Assembly (NCBI RefSeq): GCF_008831285.2
Contig: NC_045142.1
Span: forward strand, 11,980,716-12,044,715
DNA length: 64,000 bases
Direction: 5' to 3'
Origin: Nymphaea colorata
Lineage: Eukaryota > Streptophyta > Magnoliopsida > Nymphaeales > Nymphaeaceae
Of the stretch, positions 23,060 to 34,989 are shown in pieces (positions within the stretch are counted from its first letter, which is position 1; each line of letters begins with the position of its first letter). The notes under the pieces were generated by a model. That model was not told the DNA's origin and searched no databases. It saw only the letters and a program-made list of their open reading frames with translations. Position numbers and translations under genes: made by a program.

Positions 23060-25990
23060 GTGAGGCTTTCGACTTGTCTACGCCTCCTTCTTCTCCTCCT
23101 CCCTCCTGCACAGCCTTCTCTCCGTTCCGTTAGCGCCCACCTTCTGTCCGCACGATTTCTCTCTCTCTCTCTCCCTCTTTGCTCGAGCTCTCTCCTCGTC
23201 CCTTTTGTCTCCTCCTCACCATCTCCCCCATTTCCCCCGCTCAATTTCCCCTCTCTGTTTGTCTCTCCCCTCTGCCCGAACCCTCTCTCTCACTCGTCTT
23301 CAGCTACCGTGGGGTTCTTCTAACGACAAACCCCTTTTTTGACCTCTCTTTCGCTAAATCTTACCCTATTTATTGTTGTTGGATTGGATTGTAGTTTGGG
23401 GACGCAATTTTTCCTTATAACAACGACTAGAATGCATTGGTGTGGCGGCATTGAAAGATTTTAGCCGCTTGAGGATCACTCGAACTCGTGAGGTGACTGT
23501 CGGGAGAACTGCAGCAGCTAAGACTTTGAAATTGGGCTGAGCAAGGCCTAATCGAGCCTACATTGTTGTATATTTTATGTTGGAGCACGTATAATTATTA
23601 TTTGAGCATTCTATAATTAAGAATTGATGATTTAGAATGCATATTAGCGATGCTGCTATTTAGGGAAGAGTTTATGACTATGTTGTGTAAGACAAGGGCC
23701 CACATGTATGTTTATCTTTGTAGCATTATAAGTTGATTTTTGAAGCAATTGAGAAACATGGTAGAAATTATTGTGCTGTGGAGAAGATTTAGAACCGTGT
23801 TAGCGAACTCATGAAGTATGTTTTTGTTAAGGGCAAGCATGTTGTTTGTTGGGGAATAGTAGGTATGTTAGGATGACGCCTCAAGGAAGGAAGCAAGAGA
23901 GAAACAGATTAGTGACTGGTTCAAATCAATAATGCGGAGCTTGAGTCTTTTGATGTCAACCTCAATGTTTTGGGTAGAGGCCCATTAGAGGGTTTTGTGA
24001 GTCGGTACTACTCGTCGACACCTTCTTGAAGTGATGACATGCCTTAATGATTATATTTTACACTTGTATAGATTGTAAAGCGAAACTAATATAAATCTTA
24101 TCACTTGCTTATGTTTGCAGGCACATCGGGCACGTCCCGTAGACCTTGAGCGACCAGATTTGAAGCTCGAGGCATTTTGAGTGTTTTGTGGACGCGCGAT
24201 AGGTATGGCGGCATTCCAGACAAATCTCTGCCTGGGGCCAACTTGTGAATGTGTGTTTTCAAGATCATGGGATCCTACGATTGTGATGTGATTGAACGAT
24301 TGTGTTGTGAGTGAATGTATGTATGCATGCAAATGATTTGCTATGTGATAAGTTTTGTTTTGAAAAGTTATTAGAAGCTTGTTTTGAAAACTGTTACGCA
24401 TTTACATGTGCATGCTAGAATTGATAACTGCTTAGGACAAATGAAGTGGGGTATCGAGTTGAGTATCTCCTCGACCCCGCTTGTGCATTAGAAAACATCC
24501 TATAATGATAATTATATAGGACAACTACGAGTCAATCGCGGATCGAGACTACTCTCCGGGATTTGGCTAAGTTTTGAAAGATGTGATCGATGTATTAGAT
24601 AAATGTGAATTTTGATGAATGTGAATGTTATGAATTATTAGATATGCATTGCCGTAGGCAATAATGCAATTGAATGAGCTTGAAGGGTAGTTGTACATGT
24701 ATTGTTATGACGGCTAGCTAAGAATGTTAATGATATGTGTAGCCCTCGTGTGGAGGCAATTGGAGATGTGAGTGTACTCGTGAAGTGAACCAATCTCATG
24801 AGCTAGTCAGTCATTTTGTTAATATGCAATTATAATTATAAGAATGAAACAATAAGTTATGAAAGGCTAGTGGGTTGTGGCATTGTGTTTGGGAGTTGTC
24901 CCGCCTTCGCGGCTGGTCTCGCCTGTTCTGAGTGCAGGCGATGCAAAGCCCCAAGGTATTGTTGTGTGATGTACTTGGAGCGTTGGGCTCCCGCCTTTCC
25001 AAACTGGGTGTCTTAGGGAAGGCTGAGTATCTGTCTTTCGAATTCACACATCCATAAACGAGTGTTCTACTGCTGCAACGAGAATGAATCCATATTGTTT
25101 CGGACCACCACGGGAATTCTCCCGGATGTAGGCCGCCCGCGGTGTGCACGTGCTTGTGTTTGCACTCATAGAAACTATCAATTCACTGAAGCTAATGAAA
25201 ATGAAAAGAATATGAATAAAATGTATGTGAATAATGTGCATGTGAATGAAATGAATGGGAATGATATGTTTATGCATACCATGCATGTGAATTGAAATTG
25301 TGTTATCGTGACCATTGAGTGGCCTTTACGTGTCGTGGTATATGTGAGAGGCCTTCTTGTCAAGTTATGTCACTATGCCCTCACGACATGATGATGATTT
25401 GTTTTTATAATTGTGATTATCTCATATTTGAGCTCATACCTAAAGGGTTTGGAGATTTACCTGTCATACTGTGAAGGTTAAGCCTTCAATTCTTTCTCTT
25501 TTTCAAGTTTTGGTAGACCCAGGGCAACAGGTTGATCTGATGACTCTACTCACATTCTACTGAGAAGGTTTTGGGTCTTTTATAGTGTCGACGCGTCGTG
25601 CTTTGGTTATATTGATGTCTTGTTTTTGTTAGGCATCAATTATATAGTTTGAAGCATTTTTGTCTTGAAATTGTTATATAAATGAAAATTTGCCTCATTG
25701 TTTCAAATGTCATAGCTCCCTCTTTTTTAAATTATTATGTAGTCACACCTCAATGCATTATGTTAGAAAAAAAAAAATTTCTGAACATCAAAATGTTGAA
25801 GTGTGACAATATATATGTATATATGTATACAAATTATTTGTTACATAGTTATTTAACTGTTTAGTGGTCTTATTTATCTATATTTACATATAAAATTTGT
25901 GTATTAAAGATAGTTTAGTTATGTGCACATTTAAAATGGTCAGTTTTGACCTGGTTTTATTGACCGAACCAGATGTGTAGTGTCGAAAAA
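23060..25990. other. Unassigned stretch, possibly LTR-type repeat
   Basis: After the CT-rich block (to about 23,330) comes non-coding DNA with patches such as CTCCCGGATGTAGGCCGCCC and GACCCCGCTTGTGCATTAG, the texture of a retroelement LTR. No flanking repeats or polymerase could be recognised. Confidence 0.3.
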
Positions 25991-26796
25991 ACACTAGGAC
26001 CAACACCAACACCGAGACAAGTGCAGCAACCATTTAGAAGCACCCATGTGACATAACTGTGAAACTTCACCTAATTCATAGACTAGACATGCAACGCGAT
26101 GGAGTTCTGTCCACAACGGTGACTTCTGCTAAGAAAATGGGGATTCTTGACTAACCTTCAGAGATGGTCATCTACTTTGTGAGATGGATTCCATGTCTAG
26201 TGCAAGTCATGCAGAAAAAGAAACATTACGTGCAACATGGAAACTTGCTAACTTTTTTGTCTATGTAGTGGCCTTCTAAACTTGATAGGTTCAGACAAAT
26301 ATTAGCAAAAGCAATACCACAGGATGGTACTGTCTAATCCATCGTCCATGCACCACTATATGGAAAAACTCTATCTGCACACATTATATTCAGATCTCTC
26401 CGTGTGAAACAAAATTCATAAATCCAGGCACTTCACATTTCCAACCAGGAAAAAAAATACTCAAGGTTTTGAGATTAGATAGATGATCATGTGCCATGAT
26501 TACAAAGAAGAAAAAAACCTGCTACTTTCTGACCATGTGGTAATGAAACAGCAAACCAGCTAAATGTACAATCAAGAGAAAAAGTAGGAAAACCAAAGAA
26601 ACCCGAGGGAAAAGAAAAAGAAACTCTACTATAATATTTCGCATTTGTGGAGGCAACTCTACAAACAAAATCAGCAGCCTCCTCCAACTCCAATGCCACA
26701 AAATTGCCTCAATGCATTTAGGAAAGGCTAATATAGTGCTACAACAAGCCGACTCATTACATCAAGATAAAAACTTGCTTCGTGGTGATATAATAT
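25991..26796. other. 3' flank of the GH17 gene
   Basis: Lies beyond the stop codon of the minus-strand glucanase. It probably contains its 3' untranslated region (about 26,480-26,796). Nothing else is supported. Confidence 0.4.
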
Positions 26797-29700
26797 CTAG
26801 ATTATCTCATAAAATGACAAAAAGTAAGATAAGCTGCATGCAGTCAAGAAGCTCAACCATATATCTTTCACCCCTTTCAAGGTTTCAGCAATAGACTCAG
26901 TTAGACCCACTGTAAACCTGCAATCATTAAGTGAAGGATTGACGACAGTGATCATACCAGAGCCCCCAAAGTAACAGCTCTCTGCCACCTGATTGTGCAT
27001 CTGATAGTAGCTGTTGAAGGCGTATGAAGCATTATAAGGCCAACCAATCTCAGAACAAGAGCCTCCAGGGAACAAGGCAGTGCAATCAGCAACAGAGCAA
27101 GCAAACTGAACATTGGTTGATACATTAGATAGTTCCTTGTTATCATTTACAACACACCATCTTGCAGGAAGATACTGGACATTCTGAGCATTCACAAGTT
27201 CGTTTGAACCATGTCCTATGTTGGCCTGATATTTTGCCTGACCATCAAATGTGAATATTCCCCAATGTCTCTCAAAGTTGCCAGTAGCAATGCGTCTTTG
27301 ATCTTCATCCAACAAGCTAAAGATATAAACCTCCAGAGGAGATTTATGTGGACGAAGCGGAGTGCCACTCATACTTGACAAGTGATCAATCAATCCATTT
27401 ATAAAGGTACTTGCATTTGAAGGAGAAGCATTGTGAATAGCTCCTTCAGTCGGCCAGCCTACCTGTCCAACTATAATGTCCATATTATCAAATCCTAGCC
27501 CAGACAAGGCTGCTATCAGAGTATCCAAGCTAGCATCAAATGCGTTTTTGTACGCATTATGACCATCCTTGAGAGAATGTGCTGTTGGCTGAAAGAGCGC
27601 AAAATCAGAAGAATAGCTTTTGTTCTTGTAAAGGTTCATGAAAGGGTTGACATTCAGAACAAAGGGGAAGTTATTCTTTGCAAGGAACGTGAGAACCTGA
27701 AGCATGGTCCGGTTCAGATCATGTCGGAACTGACCTTTTGATGGAAGACCTGATGAAGATACTAAGACATCAAAACTGGAGGGGACCACAACCTTCACAT
27801 TGCTACCTAGATTTGCTTTAACCAATGCTCCATGGATATTGATCAATGCGCCAAACACAAAGGGCTGAAATTGATCTCCATAGCTCTGGAGAAATGGCTC
27901 GTTTCCAACTGCAATATACCTGCATCATCAACAAATGCCAACTTCTTCACTTTAACATAATTTTTCTGATGAATGGCTCCTCAGCATTTATTACTCTATA
28001 TTAGTATCAGAAGGAACCTTTTGCTCCATCATGCAGTATAAAAAAGGATTATCAGAAATTTTGCACCACAAGTTTGAGAATTTCTTCAATCTAATTCTTA
28101 GTCCTCTAAACTTTATGCTGTTTAGAATTATGAAGTGGCGAAAGGTCACTATTCTTGGAGCATCAGGGATTCAGAAAGCAGCAGCACATGTCCTGTTGAA
28201 TCTTAATGAATTCAACATGATCATCCGTCCAACAAGGCCAATCAAAGGACACAACATAACGTTTGCAATATGAACAAAAGCAAGACAATCATGTGCTTAT
28301 GCTTTACCATCATTAGCAACAACCACAATTGTTGTTTAAGTCACTCTCTAAACTTGGTATTTTTTTCTCTTTATCAAGAGAAGATGACCAAGGTTGAATG
28401 CTATCAATAATGAGATAAGGTTCACTGAAACTGCTAAATTTGACAGCCCTGATGATTTAAGGCTAATTATCAAGATTATGAATATTTAAGTAAAAGATTA
28501 TCAATCCTTGATGTAAAGTGATTGAAACAATTCATTTTTTTGTTAGAAGGGCTGTGAAAGGTGAATGAAAATAAAGGCCTGAATCACTTAAAATCAAATT
28601 GTTGATATGTTGATGAACTATCATGAAAGCAAGGAATCAGGTGAATCAGGCTGCCCATGATAATCAATAATATATAGGCTAAGGAATAGCTGGAAATTTT
28701 ACAGTAAACTTTATACTATTCTTGGGGAAAACGACAACCATATCTTTTCACAGAATGCCTGCATTGTGACAAGCAATGCCAAGCTTATTTGCAATTGTTT
28801 AAATTACACAAGATTGAAAGCAAGGTTATCTTTTATGGGAGCACTTTTGGTCAAACATTTGACACTCCTCTCGACTATCGTAACTAATTTGGCTGGTTTA
28901 TGCTAGCTTACTTAAGTTAGCATAGCTCTTTGTCTGTACTACACATGGTTATCTTTCATGGAAGAACTTTTGGTCAAACCCTTGATAGTCCTCGGTAACT
29001 AATGTGGATGCTTTACACTAACATACTAAAATTAGCTTAACTTAGCATGGCTCTTTTCCAACACTAAAGTGTTTTATTCAAGTTCTAAATAATGTATTCG
29101 ACTTCATGGTGGTACAGATTGAAATCTTATTCAAGCAAGTTAATTTTCATTAAAAAAAAGTGAAGCCCACAAAACTTCAATTGTTATTCCTTTTCCTACA
29201 TGTCTCCAGCACCATAATTTTTCTTACTTTAAAACAAGGACATTTCTTGCAACTTCTTGAATAGGTAACACAATTCTGTGAAGCTAGAATAAAAAAAACC
29301 TCCTCCAAGTAGAGTATTTGAGGTTGGCTGATACTCAGAGCCGATAAAAGAATACTCAATCATATGGCAGTCCAGAATCATCAAAGGTAGGAGATTGAGA
29401 AAAACAGAGTAAGGTTATATACGATGGATCATGGGCCAAGAAATGCAGCTACTGGGCCTAAAAATCAACCAAAAAGATAAATTAAAGGATGAACAAAGTC
29501 ATAAAGACCTTGACAAAAAAATGTAAGGTCATGATGGAAAAGGCATGAATTAATAAAGTCAGATGTTCTATTTCATGGTAAATGTGTTGTAATGGACAAA
29601 GGAAGCAATCACTAAAAGGTAAATTAGTTCCCTTTAAAACGTTAGAAAACCATCTAAGTCTTTTCCTGAGTTTCGGAAAAGTTCCTAGGCACCATCTCTA

Positions 29701-32344
29701 AACCTCATCGGGGGGTGCTAGGTTCCTAGACAGGCTCCTAGGTTTGGGGCACCTTCCTTTTGCTGACCTTCTATTTATCAATTTTTTTTTTAAAAAAAAA
29801 TAGGTGATACCTCCCAGATTATACGATGAGATTTACCACTGAATTCTTGATCACCTTCAACTTCAATAAGGTCTTTCAGTTGTTTTCAGTTTAGAGCATT
29901 TTCAATTTCTTTTAGTGCATAGGGCACTCTTGTAGTTTCTGAATCCATAAAGTTCTAGTACCCTTTTTGGGCCTGACTAGCACTTTTAGGGGTCTGATTC
30001 CTGGGCATCAGATTAGCACTTCTTGCTGAGAACAAAAATTAGGACTTCTCCAACTTAGCTGAGGATTTTCTAACCAAGTAAAGATGATACAATCAGTTGT
30101 CTTTGGATGGCTACATTTAGTCATTTGACAAGCACCAACATGAGACAGTAGGCTATTCAAAACAACCTCCACATCACCAAAGACACAGAAGCAAGACATT
30201 CAACTATCAAATGGAAACTTTTCCTGCAAAGGTGGATCACATGCTCAAACAAAAGAAACAATGCCTGAATTTCCTCATTTTGAAATGTCATATGGAACAT
30301 ATGCAAGGTGGTAAACTAAAAATTAGAAAAAATTGGAAGATCTGGTCATTAACTGAGCACAACAACACAATATACCCATAGAAGTAGGCCGAACAATGGC
30401 CATCTGTCAGCAGACACATTATATTGAAAATGGCTGCAAATAGGTAGCCAAAAGCACTCCTAGAACCTCTATAGGTGGTCATTTGACTAGGCTGTAGTAT
30501 CTAGGTACTAAGATAAAAAAAGGTCACAAAAAGTTTTTCCCTCTATTTTTCTTCTTCTTCTTTATCTTAGCCCTTTTCCTTCTTTTTCTTTGTTTCTCCT
30601 TCTTTGTCAACATTTATTTCTTCGTTTCTTCTTCTTTGTCTTCATTTACTTCTGCTTTCTCCCCTTTCCTTCTTTCATTTACCATTCATGGCCTGCCTAG
30701 GCCACACAAGAATTTTTCACAGGAAATGGAATGGTAAATTAACCTAATGGTAGAGGACAGGTCGCCTCTTGACAATATCTCCTTGATACAAATAAATACA
30801 TAGACCGAAAAACAAGATCAACCAAATAGTGCTAAGAGCTCCAAATCGCCTTACTTTAGCCTACGTATGTTTCTAACAAGATGCTGACACTCATACAGGT
30901 AGGCATATTAATTGTCAACAATCACTTGACCATGAAATTTTGTATCAGCTTTCTCGTATGATCATGTTCCAAAACAACAACGTCCACACAAAGACATTCT
31001 CTATTCCAAATATGACTGACATAACATGCAGCCATGATAACTTAATCCTCTTCCAAACAGGTTTAAGGATAGTTGGAAAAATAACTAATGATCCTGCAGG
31101 AGCTTCCTTTTAACATCCCTTTCCTTGAGCGAAGGCATTAAAAATAAAAACAGAATAGAAAGGATTCACCATTTTGACAACCCAGAATTTCTAGCCGACT
31201 GATAATTAAGGATCACAGACAGTGGCAGCTTAGGCATGCCCATAATATAAGGTAAATTCTTCATTTTACATTATTAGACAAGTAATCATTCAGGGGAATA
31301 ACTCTTCGCATGTCTTAAAAAACCTACTAAAACACATGCCGTCTCAATAAGAAAACTTCCTCTTCCTAGTCAACCTCCACAAATGCTGGAATAGGTCCCA
31401 AATGCAGAGATTTGAGAACTTTGTCAAAATCTCTACGGGCACAAAGGAATGTAGTATCTCATGAAGAAAGCTAGCATGTTCGATGCAGATAAGCAGAATA
31501 CTAAAAAAATGAATCAAGTAATATGAAAATGGAAATATCAAAAAAGAATTTATTGCAATTACTCAAAAGTTGCAAATGCATAAGCAAGAGTAGACTTCAG
31601 GCTTTTGAATCATGCATGCAACATTTTGCTATCAAACCACATGACAAATATACAGAAGCGTGCCTTTCTCCTAATATCCCTTTGCATTCATAAATCCGTC
31701 GGGGTAGGACACAAGCTATTTATATTTTACCTTTCAAAAGATCATAATAGATACAGCATCTATAATGCAACGACAAATAAAAAATAAACAAGCATGAGAT
31801 GCACCGCCAAAAGGAGGGAAAAGAAGAAATATGATGTTAGAACGTATGCCAAGCCTGAGAGGGAAAGAGAGAGAAACAAGGCCTGGATACAACCCATAAT
31901 GATGCACGCAAAAACAGTACGAGATATTATGCAATACCAATGCCAAACTCCCTAAACCAGCAGAGTGAAAGAGAGCGAAACTCACTCAATGAAGACTCCT
32001 CCTGGCTTGGAGGAGTATCTGGTGACATTATCATGGACCCAACTCTCAGCAGCAGACTTTGAGAAGCTCAAGGGCTTCAGCATGGAGTTCGGAATCCCCA
32101 CCATCACCTTCAGCCCGTTGCCACTAAGGGCCTCCATCACCTCCGCCTCCGCCTCAAACACCCTTACCCTGCTGATGTTGTTCGCCTTCAGCATGCCCAC
32201 CACCAGGGACGACGGCAAAGGGTCAGAGGATTCCCTCCCCCAGTTAACGCCTATGCCACCAACTCTGCAGACCCACCAACATGAGGGTGGTGCCCATGAC
32301 AATGCTACCACCAACAGAAACTGCAGCAGAACCATCATCCCCAT
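26797..32344 (-). CDS. Glucan endo-1,3-β-glucosidase (GH17) with X8 domain and probable GPI tail
   Basis: Two exons: 32,344-31,986 and 27,919-26,797. The donor is GA before GTGAGT and the acceptor is GATGATGCAG before GTATATT, phase 2. The product is 493 residues. Residues 1-26 form a signal peptide, and the mature part opens GIGVNWGRESSDPLP. The GH17 acid/base Glu lies in VGNEPF (about E127) and the nucleophile in GWPTEG (about E278). An X8/CBM43 domain occupies about 383-463 with six Cys (WCVVNDN, CSVADC, AFNSYYQ, ESCYFGGSG, DCRF). The hydrophobic C-terminus (WLSFLTACSLSYFLSF) suggests a GPI anchor, placing the enzyme at the plasma membrane or wall, where the family hydrolyses callose. Several NxS/T sites are present. 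All key residues are intact, so the gene looks functional. A further 3' exon cannot be excluded. Confidence 0.9.
27920..31985 (-). other. 4,066 bp intron of the GH17 gene
   Basis: GT-AG intron splitting the codon for residue 120, just before the YIAVGNEPF catalytic motif. It is AT-rich and holds a tandem duplication (28,822-29,060), a GAACCTAGCACC-type inverted motif near 29,680-29,750, and a CT-rich block (30,540-30,690). No open frame inside it resembles a known protein, so its length is not explained by a recognisable coding transposon. Confidence 0.85.
28822..29060. repeat. Tandem duplication in the GH17 intron
   Basis: GGTTATCTTTTATGGGAGCA at 28,824 recurs about 123 bp later as GGTTATCTTTCATGGAAGAA. 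Both copies go on with ACTTTTGGTCAAAC and end in a TTAGCATxGCTCTTT phrase. The copies have diverged by many substitutions and small indels. Confidence 0.7.
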
Positions 32345-32848
32345 ATGTGTATTAATGTATAATCAGATCCTCCTCCAGAAGCAGAGAGGAAACAGTAGCG
32401 CCAGCAACCAGGAACAATGGTTTTCTTTTCCAGTGTAGAAGATGCTGGTCATAATTTGTCAAACATGGCATGCCAACTTTCCCTCACGGGAGAGAAAGAG
32501 CACGAGCGCGAGAGGGAGGGAGTTTTAAGAAGGGTTTTACCATGTACCCTCGTGCTTATGGTATTTTCAGAAGCTAATTAGTAACGTAGCACAGGTTGAT
32601 GTCCTCGTTAAGTGACGACATACTGTGCCAGGCAATAAAGATTGCTTTGAGAAACCGTATTTCGTAGATGGTTTTAAGTTTGGTTTATAAGTTCGTCGAA
32701 AAAAACAATTAGATTTACGCAAAGTGCTAGGGTCCATTCACCATACTACGAGAGAAATGGTACTTCGTGCACTGTGTGACTATACAGGGAACCATACAAT
32801 AGTGGTGGCGCAAGCGTGAGTTAAGAATTAGCACTGAAAATCTACTTA
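32345..32848. promoter_or_regulatory. Upstream region of the GH17 gene
   Basis: Sequence 5' of the minus-strand ATG at 32,344. A TCTCCCGTGAGGG-like GC patch and a run of CTCTTTCTCTCCCG (minus strand) near 32,480-32,510 would fit a leader. No distinct TATA box was fixed. Confidence 0.3.

Positions 32849-32930
<82 letters not shown>
32849..32930. repeat. Compound (CT)n(AT)n microsatellite
   Basis: About 58 bp of CT repeats with one interruption run directly into about 24 bp of AT repeats. Confidence 0.95.
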
Positions 32931-32937
<7 letters not shown>

Positions 32938-34149
32938 TCTGAAAGGTAATAATTATCTTATATAGTAATGACTAACTTAGTTATCTTTACTTTCTTGGAA
33001 AATGGATATTTTGAGTTCTTGATGAAATGATCTCTCTCTCTCACTTATTACCCTTGCTATTGCTAAGCATTGTATTGTGTCTATCTTCCTTCATGCTATT
33101 GCAGTTTTTCGGATTCCTGCAGTTATTTTGAGAATGTTTGATAATTCATCCATAGTTTTCTTTAGAATGGTGATCAGCCCTCGGATTGCTTTGCACACTA
33201 TGACATGGTTATACCGGATTCTCTTGAGGGTGATGAGGTTACAAACCTTAGTTGAGCGTGTGAGTTTTTGTTGTGTTCTTAATGGTGGCGTTCGGCAATT
33301 GAGCATTTCTCCCTCTTCATTTTCATATGTTTCGAATATGACATGTCATCCCCTAGTGACTGACATTTTTCTCTCTCTCGCACCTCTCCCTCCCACTTTT
33401 GGTGTGGCCTTCTTGCTGTCATTCTCTTTTTCCTCTGCCTTGCTAACCTCCCGTCACTCGCCCCCCATCTTGGCCTCTTTTGTCTTTCCATAATTTCACT
33501 TTTTTTTCTTCCTACCTAGTCTCCTTTGGTTCTTTCAGTGCGTAGCTCCCACTTCAGTCCCTTTGGTCTCTTGGTCTCTCTCCTCATGCCATTACTTTTG
33601 TCTGTCTTTTTCTTGCTTTCGGGTTTACATTTTTACTTCGTGCCCTTTTTTTTATAGTGTTCTTGGCTCTGCATGACCTTCCATTGCTCGTAACCTTTCG
33701 GACCCGCCCTCTATTTGCCTTTTTTTCTTTTACTGTCCTTCCCCCTACCTATCTTTTTTTGGGGGTTCAAATACGAAGACTATGACTTATATCCTCTTGG
33801 TGATGCATTTGGGATAAAAGCAACAATAGGGTCTTCAGGGACACCTCTTCCTTGTCAAATTGTGTGACACGCGTTGTGTAGGGTGATATCCTCTTTGTTA
33901 TTTGGCTAAGGCACCATCTTTTTGTTTGTTATTGTGTGACTCTGATACTCCATCTATTCACTCCCTTTTACTCTGCTTTATTGTATTATTGTCTTGTATA
34001 TATATTTTTTTTTTTTTGCTTTTTGCTGCTTGTTTTTGTATCTAAAGGATTTGTTGTCCCAAATTTTATTATGCATTCTTATTTTATCAGCTCTCTTTTT
34101 TTTTCTCTCTCTCTCTCTCTTTCTCTCTTGCCAAGCTGATGAGTTCTCT
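32931..34149. other. Unassigned T- and C-rich stretch
   Basis: Long open frames on the plus strand (for example 33,077-33,493) have low-complexity Leu/Ser/Phe composition. They probably reflect pyrimidine bias, or the decayed upstream part of the LINE at 34,180. A CTCTCTCTTT tract lies near 34,105-34,128. Confidence 0.35.
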
Positions 34150-34179
34150 TAGCTGCCGAAGGGTTGTTGGCCAAGGCTG

Positions 34180-34975
34180 CCCCTCTTCTCACTTCTGTTC
34201 AACCTCCTCATGAAAGATTTCTCGACCTTCTTTCACCATGTCGTCCAGTCCAACTTCCTTGATGACTTGCCTTTGTCTTGGCTACCCTTATGTGTCAGTG
34301 CTTTATTTGCAGGCATTTCCTGGTCTTTGCCCATGACTCGTGCCAACATATCACTAGGATTTGGCTTTTACATAGACTTTTCGAGTGTTGTTGTTGTTTT
34401 CTTCGGGCAACTGCTCTACCTTTTGAATATCTTGGTCTCACAATCTATCCTAGCCCACCCTTCACCTCCTTGTGGTTTCACCTTATCCAACGGCTACTCT
34501 CACGAGTATATGGGTTGCAGCGTAAACTGCATTCTGTAGTCCATTGGTAGGATCACATTTCTTGTGCCTTGTTGACATCCATTCCTCTTCATAACCTCTC
34601 GTTCTTCCGGCCTCCAGCTTCCTCAATTGACTGGATCCGTTTAGTAGTCCTTTGGAGTGTGCACAAACCATCCAATCAATTAGCATGTGGGGACATTCCA
34701 TGCTTTAGATATTGGGGATACTGGGGTTATGACCTTTGGTGCTTAAGCAATGCCTTGCTTTATTTTTATGGTGGTGGCTCATCACAACTGACCAACCCAA
34801 TTTTTGCCTCCCTACGCTTGCAATATAGCATTGACCAACTCCATACATTGACCCAGCTTCACCCAGGCCCTTCAAACTCGCACCTTTGTAAGACTATCAC
34901 CTCTGATCTCCCACATTTCCTTCACTTCACCACTTCCCAGCTATTGGTCCCTCACCGAATATGTTGACTACTGAT
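34180..34975 (+). mobile_element. LINE (L1-type) fragment, 3' part of ORF2
   Basis: Frames on the plus strand read the C-terminal part of a plant LINE reverse transcriptase. LPFEYLGLTIYPSPPF is followed by IQRLLSRVYGLQRKL, LTSIPLHNLSFFRPP, a decayed tryptophan-rich WSVHK...GDIPCFRYWG block, and SLRLQYSIDQLHTL. Multiple frameshifts show it is dead. The endonuclease and YADD regions are absent. Confidence 0.75.
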
Positions 34976-34989
34976 ACGTTTACCTGCAC

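Noticed and set aside
33077-33493. Open frame of 138 codons on the plus strand
   Set aside because: Leu/Ser/Phe-rich translation of a pyrimidine-rich stretch, with no motif and no exon signals.
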